Assembly: GCA_902729315.2 (NCBI GenBank)
Contig: LR746264.1
Location: 2,341,378-2,405,377 of the forward strand
Reading direction: 5' to 3'
Source: Spirodela intermedia
Lineage: Eukaryota; Streptophyta; Magnoliopsida; Alismatales; Araceae
Length of the DNA: 64,000 bases
Positions 40,613 to 51,193 of the stretch are shown here, in pieces; position 1 is the stretch's first letter; each line of letters opens with the position of its first letter. The notes beneath the pieces are model-generated. The model saw only the letters and a list, made by a program, of their open reading frames with translations. It was not told the origin of the DNA and did no database searches. Position numbers and translations under genes: made by a program.

Positions 40613-42592
40613 TCACTGGCAGGTGGCGTAGCGAGACCGCTGGCCCAGCGCCCCCAAGACTCCGCAGGCCGCCTCCATCAACCTCCCTGCTCATCGACAT
40701 TCACGTCAGCCCAGATGCCCTAGTAGAGGAAGAACACGGCGGCGACCGACGGCGACCCCACCGCCGCCGCCGTGAAAGCCAGCGAAGCGGGCGGAGGAAG
40801 ACGACGACGAAGGCAACCAGCCGGGAGCCAGCCCATGCGGACACCGACGCATCCCCGGTGGAGAAAACAATAAAAATAAAGCCTGTTTAATACAATGTAA
40901 TCGAGAGAAAATGGCCGTCGGTTGGATAACTTGGGGAACAAATAGGAAAAAAATCCCGGTTTGGAGACGAAAAAAAGAAAAAGGGTTCCTTTTCCCCACC
41001 GGCACGCCAAAAAAAACAAAAAATAAAAGCAAAAAAAGTGATTCGCCAACCGCCCAGGTTAGCTTCACCGTCGGCGATCTCGCCGGCGGCCATACCTACC
41101 CAGCTCCGGCAAGCGCCGGCGGCGGCGGAGGAAGAAGAAGAAGAAGAAGAAGAAGAAAAAGTTGTTGCAGAGGGCAGTACTGACCTCTCCGGGGGCCGGC
41201 GGCGGCCTTGGCGGGCGGCGCCTTCTTGACGGCCGGCGAGACGGTGGAGGAGGGGACCTCGTCTGGTGGGAAGAGAACAGCGTCGATGCCCTGCACGGAG
41301 ATCCGCCCATCGGTGTAGATATCCGGGTCGAACAGGTACGCAGAGCCCTCGCCATGGCCGAACTTCACGGAGCCGTCCGCCTCCCTGGCCACCACCTTGT
41401 GAGGGAACCGCAGCGTGTCGTAGCGGACCTTCCCAAATCGGCGCACCGCGTTGTACATGCTCTCCTCCGTCTGGTACTCGGGGATGAGATGGTAGTACAT
41501 GATCTGCTCCGGCGCGCCTGGTTCGCTCAGCTGATCGGCGGTGAGCTTCGCCATGGCCGCGTCGTTGGGGGCCAGCACGGTGATAACGTACCCCTCTGAG
41601 ACCAGCCGCCCCATCTCCGTCGCCAGCGAGGTGAGATTCACGAGTATATCGGCCATCTCGTTGTAGCCGCCGTACTGGAGGAGCGTGTGGATGAAGTCCT
41701 TCACCTGGCGCATTCCGTGGAAGTGGCCGCGGGGGCCGCCGGGGCCCGGCGCAGGTGCCGGGGCCAGCGCCGGGCCGGGGGCCAGCGCGTCGGCGATGGG
41801 CAGCGCCGGCGGGGCTCCGGCGGGGACCGACGGTGCCGGGTGCTTCAGGCGGTGGGTGCGGGGGTCAACTTCAGGGGCGCCCTCGGGGATCACGGCGGCG
41901 ATGGCGGAGAGGCTACGGCGGCGGTTGAAGTCTTCCTGCACGGAGCGGGGGACGAGGAGGCGGTCGATACCGTGGATGACGCCGTCGGGGCGGACGACGG
42001 CGTCAGGATGGACAAGCGCCGCCAGATCCACCTGCAGCTGCAGCTGCTGCTGCTGCTGCTTCGTCTTCCTCTCCGTCGCCGGCGACTGGTCGGAGCGGAG
42101 GAGAAGGTGGTGGGAGGGGTTGAGGGAGCGGTGGCGGTGGCCGGAGGAGGAGAGGGGCCATGAAGAGGAGAGGATGCGGGAGGGAAGGACATGGGAGAGG
42201 AGGAGGGTCTGGAGGGAGGGGAGGTTGCCTGGTTCGAGGAGGAACCTGCGGAACTCGGTGTCGAGCTCCCTCTCCATGGCCTCGTTGCGGGGGGCAAGGA
42301 TGGTGAGGTTGTGGCGGCCGACGGCGTCTTCTAGGGTTGGGAGGAGGAGGGCCTTCTCCACCAGCTCCGCCAGCTCCGTGTACTGCGAGTCCAACAGCGC
42401 CACCAGAACCGAGTTGGAGTTGATCCCTCCGCCGCCGCCGCCGCCCCCGCCGGTGGCTGTCGCGGAGGTGGACAATGTGGGCTTGAAGGTGGCCTTTTTG
42501 GAGGGCAATGCCGGCGAGGAGCTGGCGGCGGTAGAGATGGCCGCCGTGAGGAGCAGGATGAGGGCGACGCCACAGATCTGGGGAGATCCCAT
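40613..42592 (-). CDS. FLA: Fasciclin-like arabinogalactan protein, two FAS1 domains, FLA15-18 type (2 exons, 493 aa)
   Basis: FLAs are secreted cell-wall/apoplast glycoproteins implicated in adhesion and wall integrity. Exon 1 is 42592-41185 and exon 2 is 40686-40613; together 1482 nt including TGA. Residues 1-23 form a signal peptide (GVALILLLTAAISTAA). FAS1-1 includes VLVALLDSQYTELAELVEKA and NLTILAPRNEAMERELD. A Gln run lies between the domains. The arabinogalactan-type segment LAPGPALAPAPAPGPGG precedes FAS1-2, which includes MADILVNLTSLATEMGRLVS, GYVITVLAPNDAAMAKL and YLFDPDIYTDGRISVQGIDA. The tail, encoded by exon 2 (GRLMEAACGVLGALGQRSRY then ATCQ), matches the conserved Cys-containing C-terminus I know from FLA15-18. 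These lack a GPI signal, and none is seen here. N-glycosylation sequons include NLT (twice). The 498-bp intron contains a GAA run. Confidence 0.95.
41130..41158. repeat. (GAA)n trinucleotide run in the FLA intron
   Basis: About nine GAA units on the plus strand (TTC in the transcript), lying just downstream of the FLA 5' splice site at 41184. Confidence 0.9.
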
Positions 42593-42981
42593 GGCGCCGG
42601 AGCGTTCTGAAGAGTTCAGGAGCCCCCCTCCTCCTCCTCTTCAACTCTCCTTGATCTTTTCTCTCTCCGCTCTCTCTCTATTTTTCTCTCTCTACCTGCC
42701 GAGGGGTCAATCGTTTGCAGGCTTACGGACTAAATCTCCGCTTCTTCTTCCTCCGTCCTCTCGGTCCCTCTCTTCCTCTTTCTCGTTCTCTCTCTCCTCT
42801 GTCTCTCTTTCCCTCTTTGTCTGGGCGGTGAGAACAGCAAGGAATTATTAACTACGAACTGAGTGAGGAACTTATGGCATACTCGATGGGGAAAAGAAGA
42901 TGGGGAGAGGTGAACCACGCGGAGGTCAGACCCCATCCATCTGTCCTCTCTCTCTCTCTCTCTCCCCCTCTCCCTCTCCCT

Positions 42982-43031
<50 letters not shown>

Positions 43032-43714
43032 CTCTGTCAGCTGCTGGCCCTTCCTTCAGACCTCCCGACTACTGTACGCCTCTCTTTTCAACAGAGACAA
43101 AATGGTCAGGAGAGAGAGAGATATAGAGCGAGAGAGAGGTAGAGAGAGAGAGAGAGAGAGAGAGGAGATGGCGTCATCGGGCCGCACGAGTTGGTAAATG
43201 TAAGGCTCCGATGGTCTCCCCTCACCCTCCGTTGGACTCCGAAAGCCGAAGCTGACGTCTCTCCTGCCGGTGGCACGTCCGTTCGTCCCCCCCCTCCGGT
43301 GAGGGAGAGAGAAAGACTGCCGCCCCGCCCCCCTCTCCAGAGGCTGACGTAAGAGATAGAGAGAGAGATAGGTAGAGATAGAGAGAGAAAGACTGTGTCG
43401 GTGCCTCGCTGGCCACCGACCGACCAAGAGGGCGGGTTCTTACAGCGGGATAGATCCGCCGGGGGCCGCTTTTCAGCTGCCTCACCGACACACAACGGGC
43501 CGGCCCGGGCCGGCCCGGGCGGGCCCATTTTATTTGGGCCGTGGCAGCGCCACCGCCACCGTCAGGGCCACCAACCGCCTACTGAATCGCCTTGTTATGA
43601 CTGTTATTACTACGGTCTTATTATTTATTATAATAAAAATGGGATCGCCCATTAAAGAAGAAACCGGTGCCGTTGACCGGCGGGATGGAGGGGCACAGCC
43701 ATAAGTGATCATAA

Positions 43715-43748
<34 letters not shown>

Positions 43749-43800
43749 CCTCTCTGGATATTCAATACCCTCATGTCCCCGAGCCACCCATTTAGGCCTT
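42593..43800. promoter_or_regulatory. FLA upstream region with GA/CT microsatellites
   Basis: CT-rich sequence at 42655-42820 lies just before the FLA start and reads GA-rich in the transcript sense, as expected of a leader. Further out are a CT tract (42945-43035), a GA tract (43110-43168), a GC-rich palindromic cluster of GGCC/CCGGG units (43498-43527) and a CT run (43717-43744). Promoter elements cannot be fixed precisely. Confidence 0.45.
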
Positions 43801-45834
43801 TAGATGTAATCCTCTAATACCTTGTACAGATCTTGTTGTAGAACATGAGCATTATGTTTTTCTCTAACACAACTGGGCCAAGAATCTTCTGCTAAAATAG
43901 TTGTGTTGAGTTCTTGAAAATGTGTCTCTTTGGGATGATGTTGCAATACGGATTCATCTTCCACTTCAAAGAATTGCAGCATGTTTCATAACGAATTTAT
44001 GAAAAATAATTCTCAAAGGTATAATCATCGTGTAAAATTCATCTTACATGCTTTTTCCAAGCTTATTTAATGCCTTATGACGTGAAATCCAACAAATTAT
44101 GCCTTGCAAATTTGGTTCAAGGCGATTTGTTTAATGTTGTTAGCATTAAACCAACTTGCTTAGTGTTAATTGATACATTTTAACTCTAAGCAATATAGTT
44201 TTTTTTGTTTCAAATTAGTGCTTAATCTCGTAATCATTGATTTGATTAGTCAAATATACATATCCTATTATTGATTATATGAACAAAATATAGCATGTGT
44301 AAATGCATGAAAAATCCAAGATACAAAAAATGAAGTGTAATTATTGATTCTATTAGTCAAATATACTGATGTTATTATTGATGATATGAACAAAGTGCAG
44401 CATGTGTAAATGCACGAAAAATCCAAGATACAAAAATAAAGTGTAATTAATGATTTTATTAGTCAAATATACTAATGTTATTATTGATTATATGAACAAA
44501 GTGCAGCCTGTGTAAATGCACGAAAAATCCAAGATACAAAAATAAAGTGTAATTAATGATTTTATTAGTCAAATATACTAATGTTATTATTGATTATATG
44601 AACAAAGTGCAGCATGTGTAAATGCGCGAAAAATCCAAGATACAAAAATAAAGTGTAATTAATGATTTTATTAGTCAAATATACTAATGTTATTATTGAT
44701 TATATGAACAAAGTGCAGCATGTGTAAATGCACGAAAAATCCAAGATACAAAAATAAATGTTTTAGGAAAATATGATGATTAACCCAATCATATTGACTC
44801 AAGGGAATCAACTCATCCCATTTTTAAGAATCATTGGGTGTTGGCTCAAGGGAATACATACTGACGTAGTGTGGCAAGATAGTCATTAGGTGTTCATAAT
44901 TTCTTGGAATTTTCACAATGATTTGCGCTCTAAATCATTTAAATTAATCACCCTTGATCATTCATTAACAAACCCATTGGATTCAAATTTAGCGCATTCT
45001 TTGAAACGTTCATTAGACATTGAATGGAAAAAGTTGTGTTGCTTCTAACCTCAAATCTCCCACAATAAGGCATTAAACAACCTAAGTAAATGCATACTTC
45101 AAATTTAGACTAGTTTTTAGTGGTGAGCGGCCATTAAACAAAAAATAAGTACATGGAGAATTTGAATTATGAACTGGCAAGACCATATACGATTAGGTGG
45201 ATAGTAAATCAGAAAAGAAAGAATGAGAACCCGATCTAGACAGATAATGGGAAAAAAAATGGGAAATAGAAATTGAAATATAAGATAAAACAACAGAAAT
45301 AGGACCTTGGGCTCCGAAGAACACTAGAGTCAACTCATCTAGAACCATTCATCTAGATCAATGGGCTGAGACCAAATATCTGTTGGGCTTATCTCCTGAA
45401 GGGTAGATGCCATGGTGTCAAGTGAGCTTCCTAATTTAGAGCTATAAATCTAATACATGGAGCTAGTATTAAGTATCTAGCAGTGTAGGTAAGTGTCGCC
45501 TTGACGTCAAACAATAACAGTGGGGGCTCGTCTTGAGCTGACCTGAGATGCTTAACGTGAGATCGGCAAGAGGGCTGAAAATGGCAATTGAGCCGCCACG
45601 CACCCAGATAGTTCGTAATGATGACGGCAGCACTAAACAAATCGCCGGAAACCAGTTCCAATCATCGTGAGGGGCGACAAGGTCAACTCACAATAATCGT
45701 TGAATGAGCCGCCACAAAAAATCTCTGGAAGAGATTCCCAATTTGTGTGGGGGTGTCGTCGTCTCCTCCCCTCTCCGGGGATCTACGCTTCATCCCAGCC
45801 AGGAAGCAACTCAGAATGTCAACCCCTCTTCTCG
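43801..45834. other. AT-rich intergenic DNA with a satellite-like array
   Basis: No coding signature is visible. The main structure is the 106-bp tandem array at 44225-44762. The remainder is unstructured AT-rich sequence up to the 3' end of the small membrane-protein gene. Confidence 0.6.
44225..44762. repeat. 106-bp tandem repeat, 5 copies
   Basis: The landmark AGCATGTGTAAATGCACGAA recurs with G at 44293, 44400, 44506, 44612 and 44718 (spacings 107, 106, 106, 106). The units include TTAGTCAAATATACTAATG, TTATTATTGATTATATGAAC and AATCCAAGATACAAAAAT. The last three copies are nearly identical; the first is most diverged. Confidence 0.95.
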
Positions 45835-46012
45835 TCACCGGATCGGAGAGGACTCGGACCCCTGCTGAGAGAGCGTTCGCCAGAAGCCCGTCGCGTAGAA
45901 GGGCTTCCAAATCTCCTCCTCTCTCTCCAGCGACGCCTCCGACCTGGGGGTGCCCCAACTCCTCTCCCTCGCCAGAAGCAGCCCCTTCGCGTCTGGCGCC
46001 GCCGCCGTCAGA

Positions 46013-46043
<31 letters not shown>

Positions 46044-46287
46044 GGTTATTGCCCCTACCGGATGCGGCGGTTCTGTACTTGTTGATCTTGGTCCTCCCAT
46101 TTCGGAAGGCCCGCCGGCATAGGTGCGCCGGTACTTTGACCACCGCGAGGACCAGCAGATTGGCGAGCCCCCAGGGGCAGCAGCAACATATCACAGCGCA
46201 GTCGACGGCCGCGCCGGCCGCCGCCTTGGCCGGGTCCTTCATGCGCGATCGCCCTGGCTGTCCGAGCACGCCAGATTGCTCCTGCAT
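45835..46287 (-). CDS. Small Cys-rich membrane-associated protein, uncharacterised (single exon, 150 aa)
   Basis: A 150-residue single-exon frame starts at the ATG at 46287, downstream of a GA/CT leader repeat. Residues 28-56 form a Cys-rich hydrophobic segment (AVICCCCPWGLANLLVLAVV) ending in KVPAHLCRRAFR, so membrane insertion or palmitoylation is plausible. A basic stretch follows, then an Asp run (residues 87-92) encoded by a GAC-type repeat. The C-terminal segment contains a conserved-looking EEIWKPFYATGFWRTLSQQG. The CCCxP-hydrophobic-KVP pattern resembles plant proteins of unknown function. I do not recognise a name. Clear Kozak context is lacking, but the coherent hydrophobic and charged architecture supports a real gene. 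Confidence 0.65.
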
Positions 46288-47450
46288 GTGCTGAGAGAGA
46301 GAGAGAGAGAGATTAGAGGCACCGATCAATTTGGCGTTGGAAGATGATGCGAAGGGGGAGAAAGCTCAATTAGGCGTTGGGATATGAGAAAAGGGAGGGG
46401 GAGGGGAGGGGAGGGGGCGGCCGGAGAGAAAGAAGAGAGGTGGAGGGGGTGGGGGGGGGAGGGGGGGAGGGGGGGAGATGGAGAGAGAGCCTCAGGCGTT
46501 GGACGGTCAAAGGTCGCATCTTTCCATACGGCGGCGTAACGTCATCTGGCGTGAAAAAAATCTATCTCCTAGCTGGAGTGACGCGTAGCGTGGTGAGATA
46601 TGTGGACGCTTCGAGTACGTTCCAGATCCATCTCCTTGCTGACTGGTCTGGAACTCCTACTCATCGGTCTTCTAGAAACCCAGATCGAATTCTTTTACCA
46701 AATAATTCGATTAAATTCTAACAAATTTCCGTCCGAATTCCGAGATATGAACGACCCACAACTTTAAAGACTCGACCTTTCAAGCGCAGCCATCGCTCAA
46801 GAAGGTTCTCTCTCTCTCTCTCTCTCTTCAGCTCATCAGAGACGCGTTCGTGTCCTTCAAAAGGGCCAAAAGAGCCATTGACTAGTCTGAGGATGCTCCA
46901 AGATGCGACCGTCGCGGCAAGTTCTTGATGATAATCTCAACCTCTTGCCGTCAACTGGACGAACACCACCACCCCCACGGCAATGCCCACTATCTTTTCC
47001 TTGCAGCCGGGGTCAACCCTTTTTCTGATGTTCCCCGGCATGCAATAAACCGCATTCGTCAACTTATTGGTGATTGGGAGGAAGCCGGACGAGACGATGC
47101 GGCCATAAGCCGAGGAGAATCCCCTCGCCGGTCAACCTGTTCGTAGCTTAATTTAGTAAACGAAGGAGGTGCAAGTTCACCCGAGAGGAGGGGAGCTCTC
47201 TCCGGCGTCTGGCTCATTTCCTGCTCGCTCGATCTGGAAGCGATCGTACGTTGGTTAATCGGCAGTCTCGCACAGTATGATTCTCATTTGTTCTTTATTC
47301 TCCACGACTCTGAGAGGGCTTCAGACCCCCAATTATCTCCTGAGCATTTGTAGAAAGATCGACTGAAAAGGGGAGCAGTAGCCCGGTAGGTACCCGAGTT
47401 TTTCGACGAATTTTTGGATGAGTCTCGACCCATGTTTCGTCGGCATTCAT
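46288..47450. other. Intergenic and leader sequence; nothing coding recognised
   Basis: It contains the GA-rich leader (46290-46312) of the gene to its left, purine-rich G/A sequence (46385-46490) and a CT run (46808-46828). No protein signature was found on either strand. Confidence 0.5.
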
Positions 47451-47923
47451 TCACGCCGGTGGTCGGGCGGCCGGCGCCGGCCTTTGGCGGCGCCGCCGGT
47501 AGGTGGAGTTATCCGAGGAGGGTTCGACCACGTCGTCGGCGAACCTCACCTTCTTTCTCGTTGTCCTCTTGGGCGCATTCCTGGTTTCTCCTGGACAATC
47601 TACAATGTCGAGGTAATCGCCTGAGAAGAGCGAAGAAACGAGACGAATTGTTGGTTTTGGAGGATCAAATGGAGCTCAATGCGTGAAAAACAAGAGGAAA
47701 CAGAAGAACAACAAGAACAACAAGAACAAAAAGAACAACAACAAGAACAACAAGGACAACAACAAGAACAACAAGAACAAGAAGGAGGGGTTATACCGAA
47801 CTCCGACTGGAAGATCTTCCTGAACTCGCGGTCGAGGTGCTTGTGCATCTGCGTGGTCAGCAGTGCCACGCTCCCTGAGATCGCCAACACAGCGATCACG
47901 CCCAAGCAGGTCGAGCTATCCAT
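47451..47923 (-). CDS. Small conserved plant protein with KKVRFADDVVEP motif, uncharacterised (2 exons, 88 aa)
   Basis: Exon 1 is 47923-47797 and exon 2 is 47590-47451; together 267 nt including TGA. Residues 4-24 are hydrophobic (STCLGVIAVLAISGSVALLT), an N-terminal signal anchor or signal peptide. Residues 25-42 are amphipathic and charged. Exon 2 begins with GETRNAPKRTTRKK and contains KKVRFADDVVEPSSDN (55-70) and a basic tail (YRRRRQRP). I associate this motif with short plant proteins of unknown function, but I cannot name the family. The donor (GTATAA) and acceptor (TTGTCCAG) join the frame cleanly. The 206-bp intron is largely a CAA/GAA array. Confidence 0.75.
47697..47783. repeat. CAA/GAA low-complexity array in the small gene's intron
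   Basis: About 87 bp of AACAAG/AACAAC-type units, all purine plus C on the plus strand. It fills much of the intron of the 88-residue gene. It yields spurious Cys/Ser-rich open frames on the minus strand. Confidence 0.9.
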
Positions 47924-48938
47924 TCTTTCTCTCTAAGGACTCTCACGGCCATATCTCTGGGGCTTCCAAACCGACGTCATGAGAGAGAAAGAGAGATGGA
48001 GATGTGAGGGCGTCCTCCGAATGGAGGGGCAAGAGGGAAAGTTCTAAACGCGGAGAGCGTCACGGAATTCCGTACGAAAAACCTTTATCCTTGGCGAAGT
48101 TGTTGTCTGTAAATATTTGGAGCATCCCCCCGTCTTCCTCTCTTCCGCATGGGCCGGAGGCGACGTCCACAACACCCCCATCCCCTCAAGAAGAAGAACA
48201 GAAGTGGTAGGTAGTTTACGACGCCATCTTCCCATCCATGGATCTCCCGCTTCTCTGAAATTTATCTCGGCATCTCAGAGGATGGTCGGGTTTTGCGGCG
48301 CCGAAGCTTGTAACCTTCATCCGACAGGTATCCAGCGAGCTAATGGGAGAACAATAGTTCAAGAGAGGAAACAGTGGTCAATCCTGGTGAACAAAGTAGA
48401 GATCATAATAGGAAGGAATGAGCCATTTTTTATCGATTTCCGGCATGATTTCGTAATATTCAGAGCCCTCCTTCAAAGGGTGCGAGCTCGCTCAAACCAT
48501 AACCCTAATTCGTTTTGGATTATTTTTTCTGAGAGCCGAATTAGATCCGTCTTGCCCAGCGACACCTGTGATCATGAGAGGCCAGAGACGTGGGTTCGTA
48601 TCATGGGAGGAGTAATTGCTAAGGCGGATCGTTCCCGTGCCTGGTGGAGATGACGGAGATGTGTATGCTATAGTTTCCTCAACATTCATGGGCACCGTCC
48701 ACAGTGGCACATTATTCTCGTGAAGGGAGGAGGGAGAGAGAGAGAAAGAGAGAGAGGCGCGAGAACCCCGCCCTCTCCCACAGGAATAGCCAGCACTTTG
48801 GAGAGAGCTGTCTCGAATTATGTGACTAACAAGCAGGTTTCCATCATAACTTGGGCTCATCCTCCGGTCATGGGGAGAGAGAGAGAGTCGTTCTTCTTCA
48901 TCTCGACTTGTGACCCCCGCCCGCCTCCGTCCGTCTGT

Positions 48939-49049
48939 TTAGAGGATGACGCGGAAGACGGGGCTGAGGAGGAGGTGAAGCAGTTTCAGGCAGGTGAGCG
49001 ACAGGGAGAGGAACAAGAGGCCATACGCCATCCTCAGAGCCGCAGCCAT
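48939..49049 (-). CDS. Possible 36-residue hydrophobic small peptide
   Basis: The frame MAAALRMAYGLLFLSLSLTC followed by LKLLHLLLSPVFRVIL and TAA lies downstream, in transcript sense, of CT-rich sequence resembling other leaders in this window. ATG context is acceptable (G at -3 and +4). There is no homology evidence; it could be chance. Confidence 0.2.
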   Translation of the reverse strand: MAAALRMAYGLLFLSLSLTCLKLLHLLLSPVFRVIL

Positions 49050-49540
49050 GCCCAGTAAAGCAACGACCACCACCAATAGAGAGAGAGAGACAGAGAGAGA
49101 GAGTTTAGAGAGAGACAGAGGGAAAGGGGGGAGGTGGCGAGATATAAATAGAGAGATAACGATGAGGAGAGCAGACGCCGCCCGCCGTTGGGTTCTCGCT
49201 TATCCTCGACCGAGCATCCCCTCACCGCCTCTGCTGGATTCGATCCGCCGCCAGGTCAACCTCCCTCAAATGGTAACAGTTCCTCTCCTCCCACCGATCC
49301 TTCCCTAGCGTACTCTCTCCTTAATGGCCACCTGCTCCCCTCTCCCAGGAACACCTGTGAACCGCGTGGGAGCCGTTAAATATGAACACCTGTTCCCCCT
49401 TGTCAATCCAAGCCACCAGCTCTGCTCTCTCTTCACCAATCGTCCTCCTCTTCTTCTTCTCTGGGTTTCAATCTCTGGATCTTTTCTTGCCGGCATTGTC
49501 GCCCTGCTCCTTTCCCACCCGAAAGTCAGCCCGTTCCCTT

Positions 49541-49972
49541 TAAAAGTCAACCCAACGGCTGAGAAGAACGGCAAAAATGGCAGCTTTTTTCATTATTTGG
49601 ATGTATTATCTGCAGAAGATCTGGGTTCGACACATTTTGATGGATGGTACATATTAGTAAAGTCACATGACGGAAACCATACAAAAATCCGCGATATTAA
49701 TCTATGTTCCACGAGAGAAAACCCTCATTTTTCATCCGAAAGTAAACACTTGCACTGTTAAAGTCAACCCAACGGCTGAGAAGAACGGCAAAATGGCAGC
49801 TTTTTTATTATTATTTGGTTGCATTATCTCTTAAAGATCTGGGTTCAACCCATTTGTTTGATCCTACATATTACTACAGTCAGATGATAGAAACATTGCT
49901 AAATTGTGAGACATTAATCCATGTTCCTCGATCCAAATCCCTCAATTTTCCGATCCAAAAGTCTGTGGGGAA
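49541..49972. repeat. ~217-bp tandem duplication with W-box at each unit start
   Basis: Both units open with AAAGTCAACCCAACGGCTGA, then GAAGAACGGCAAAA and ATGGCAGCTTTTTT, followed by ATTATTTGG and AGATCTGGGTTC. Unit starts are at about 49542 and 49759. The second half is more diverged (AATCTATGTTCC versus AATCCATGTTCC). Confidence 0.9.
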
Positions 49973-50341
49973 CTTAGCAGCAATGGGCTCAGTCTACGGG
50001 CCCACCCCCAAGAAACAACAGCTATAATAGGCAAGTCCATGGCCTCCTCTAGTTCCTCTCTCTCTCTCTCTCTCTTGTTTGAGGCTTTTCCTCTGCGTGC
50101 GGGAGCTGGCGGGGGAAGGTAGGGAGACACGAGAGCAGGGAGGAAGGGACGTTGGGTTCGCATGAATTCGGGTCTGGAATGAAGGAGGGCAAGTAGAGTT
50201 GCCATCTGCCTGTAGATCCAGCTTCTACTCGGCGACGACGACGACAACGACGACGTTGGGGCAAGAGAAGGAGGGAAGAGGGCAGTGGGGTTCGCTTGAC
50301 GCCGTGTCTCCCGGCGGCCATTAGGAGGAGGGATTGTGGGC

Positions 50342-51193
50342 ATGGAGGGAGACGGGGGAGTGCTGGGGGCTACGGAGAGGGCGGCGATGGAGGGCGCCTC
50401 CGGCAGCGGCGCCGCTGTCGCCGGCAGCGCCGTGGGGAGGGACGAAGGGATGGTGGAGGAGGCCGACGGGCCCCGCGATGCAAGAATCGTGAGGGCGCTG
50501 CTGCGATCGATGGGCGTGGCGGAGTACGAGCCCCGCGTGGTGAACCAGTTCCTGGAGCTCTGGTATCGCTACGTGGTCGACGTCCTCAACGACGCGAATG
50601 TCTACTCCGAGCACGCCGGCAAGGGTGCCATCGACCCTGACGACGTGAAGCTCGCCATCCAGTCGAAGGTCAACTTCTCCTTCTCCCAGCCGCCCCCCCG
50701 CGAGGTGAGAAGTCTCTCAGAAGATCCTTCAAAACCCTAGATCGCCCTGTTCTACGGCTTTTTCCTCTAAACCATAGCTTCTCAATTGTACCCTTTTTCG
50801 CTCCGATTTCTTCTCTTCGAGCCACTGCTTTGAAGGGAATTGTTCTCTTATGGGCCGATGTCTGCCCTCTCGTAGGTGCTGCTGGAGCTGGCTCGGATCA
50901 GGAACAAGGTTCCGCTGCCCAAATCCATTGGGGGACCTGGCATTCCTCTGCCCCCGGAGCATGACACTCTGATCAGCCCCAACTATCAGCTGTTTATTCC
51001 GAGGAAACAGGTTTCGGGATCGGCCGACGGGCCTGAGGAAGAAGACGATGGCCCCTCCGCTCCTGCTGCTGTGAACCCACCGAAGCTTCCTCAGGACCAC
51101 AGCGGTGGGCCAGGCGATGTGCCAGTGCCCCAGCAGCAGCTGACGCCTCAGAGGGTATCCTTTCCTCTGACGGCAGGGAAGCGTCCTAGGTGA
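50342..51193 (+). CDS. TAF9: TBP-associated factor 9 (TFIID/SAGA subunit) (2 exons, 226 aa)
   Basis: TAF9 pairs with TAF6 through a histone fold in TFIID and SAGA-type complexes and supports RNA polymerase II transcription. Exon 1 is 50342-50704 and exon 2 is 50876-51193, phase 0. The histone fold covers about residues 43-110, with [40 protein letters not shown] and [20 protein letters not shown] followed by PPPRE. The conserved TAF9 region follows in exon 2 ([37 protein letters not shown]) and the tail ends [16 protein letters not shown]. The start at 50342 is the first ATG; a second in-frame ATG lies at residue 16, so the Gly/Ala-rich leader residues 1-40 are less certain. Domain order and length match plant TAF9. 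Confidence 0.96.

Larger units (their letters stand above)
47924..50341. other. Intergenic region with a ~217-bp tandem duplication; no confident gene
   Basis: A plus-strand open stretch at 48117-48653 lacks an ATG start and shows no family signature. GA repeats occur at 48733-48757 and 49077-49120. A possible 36-residue hydrophobic peptide is on the minus strand (separate entry). A tandem duplication lies at 49541-49972, and a CT run at 50059-50074 before TAF9. Confidence 0.45.

Noticed and set aside
41685-42851. Long plus-strand open frame over the FLA gene
   Set aside because: It is the antisense shadow of the FLA exon, with Arg/Gly-rich low-complexity translation.
48117-48653. Plus-strand open stretch of ~178 codons
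   Set aside because: It has no ATG at its start, no recognisable domain, and mixed composition; no splice-supported extension was found.
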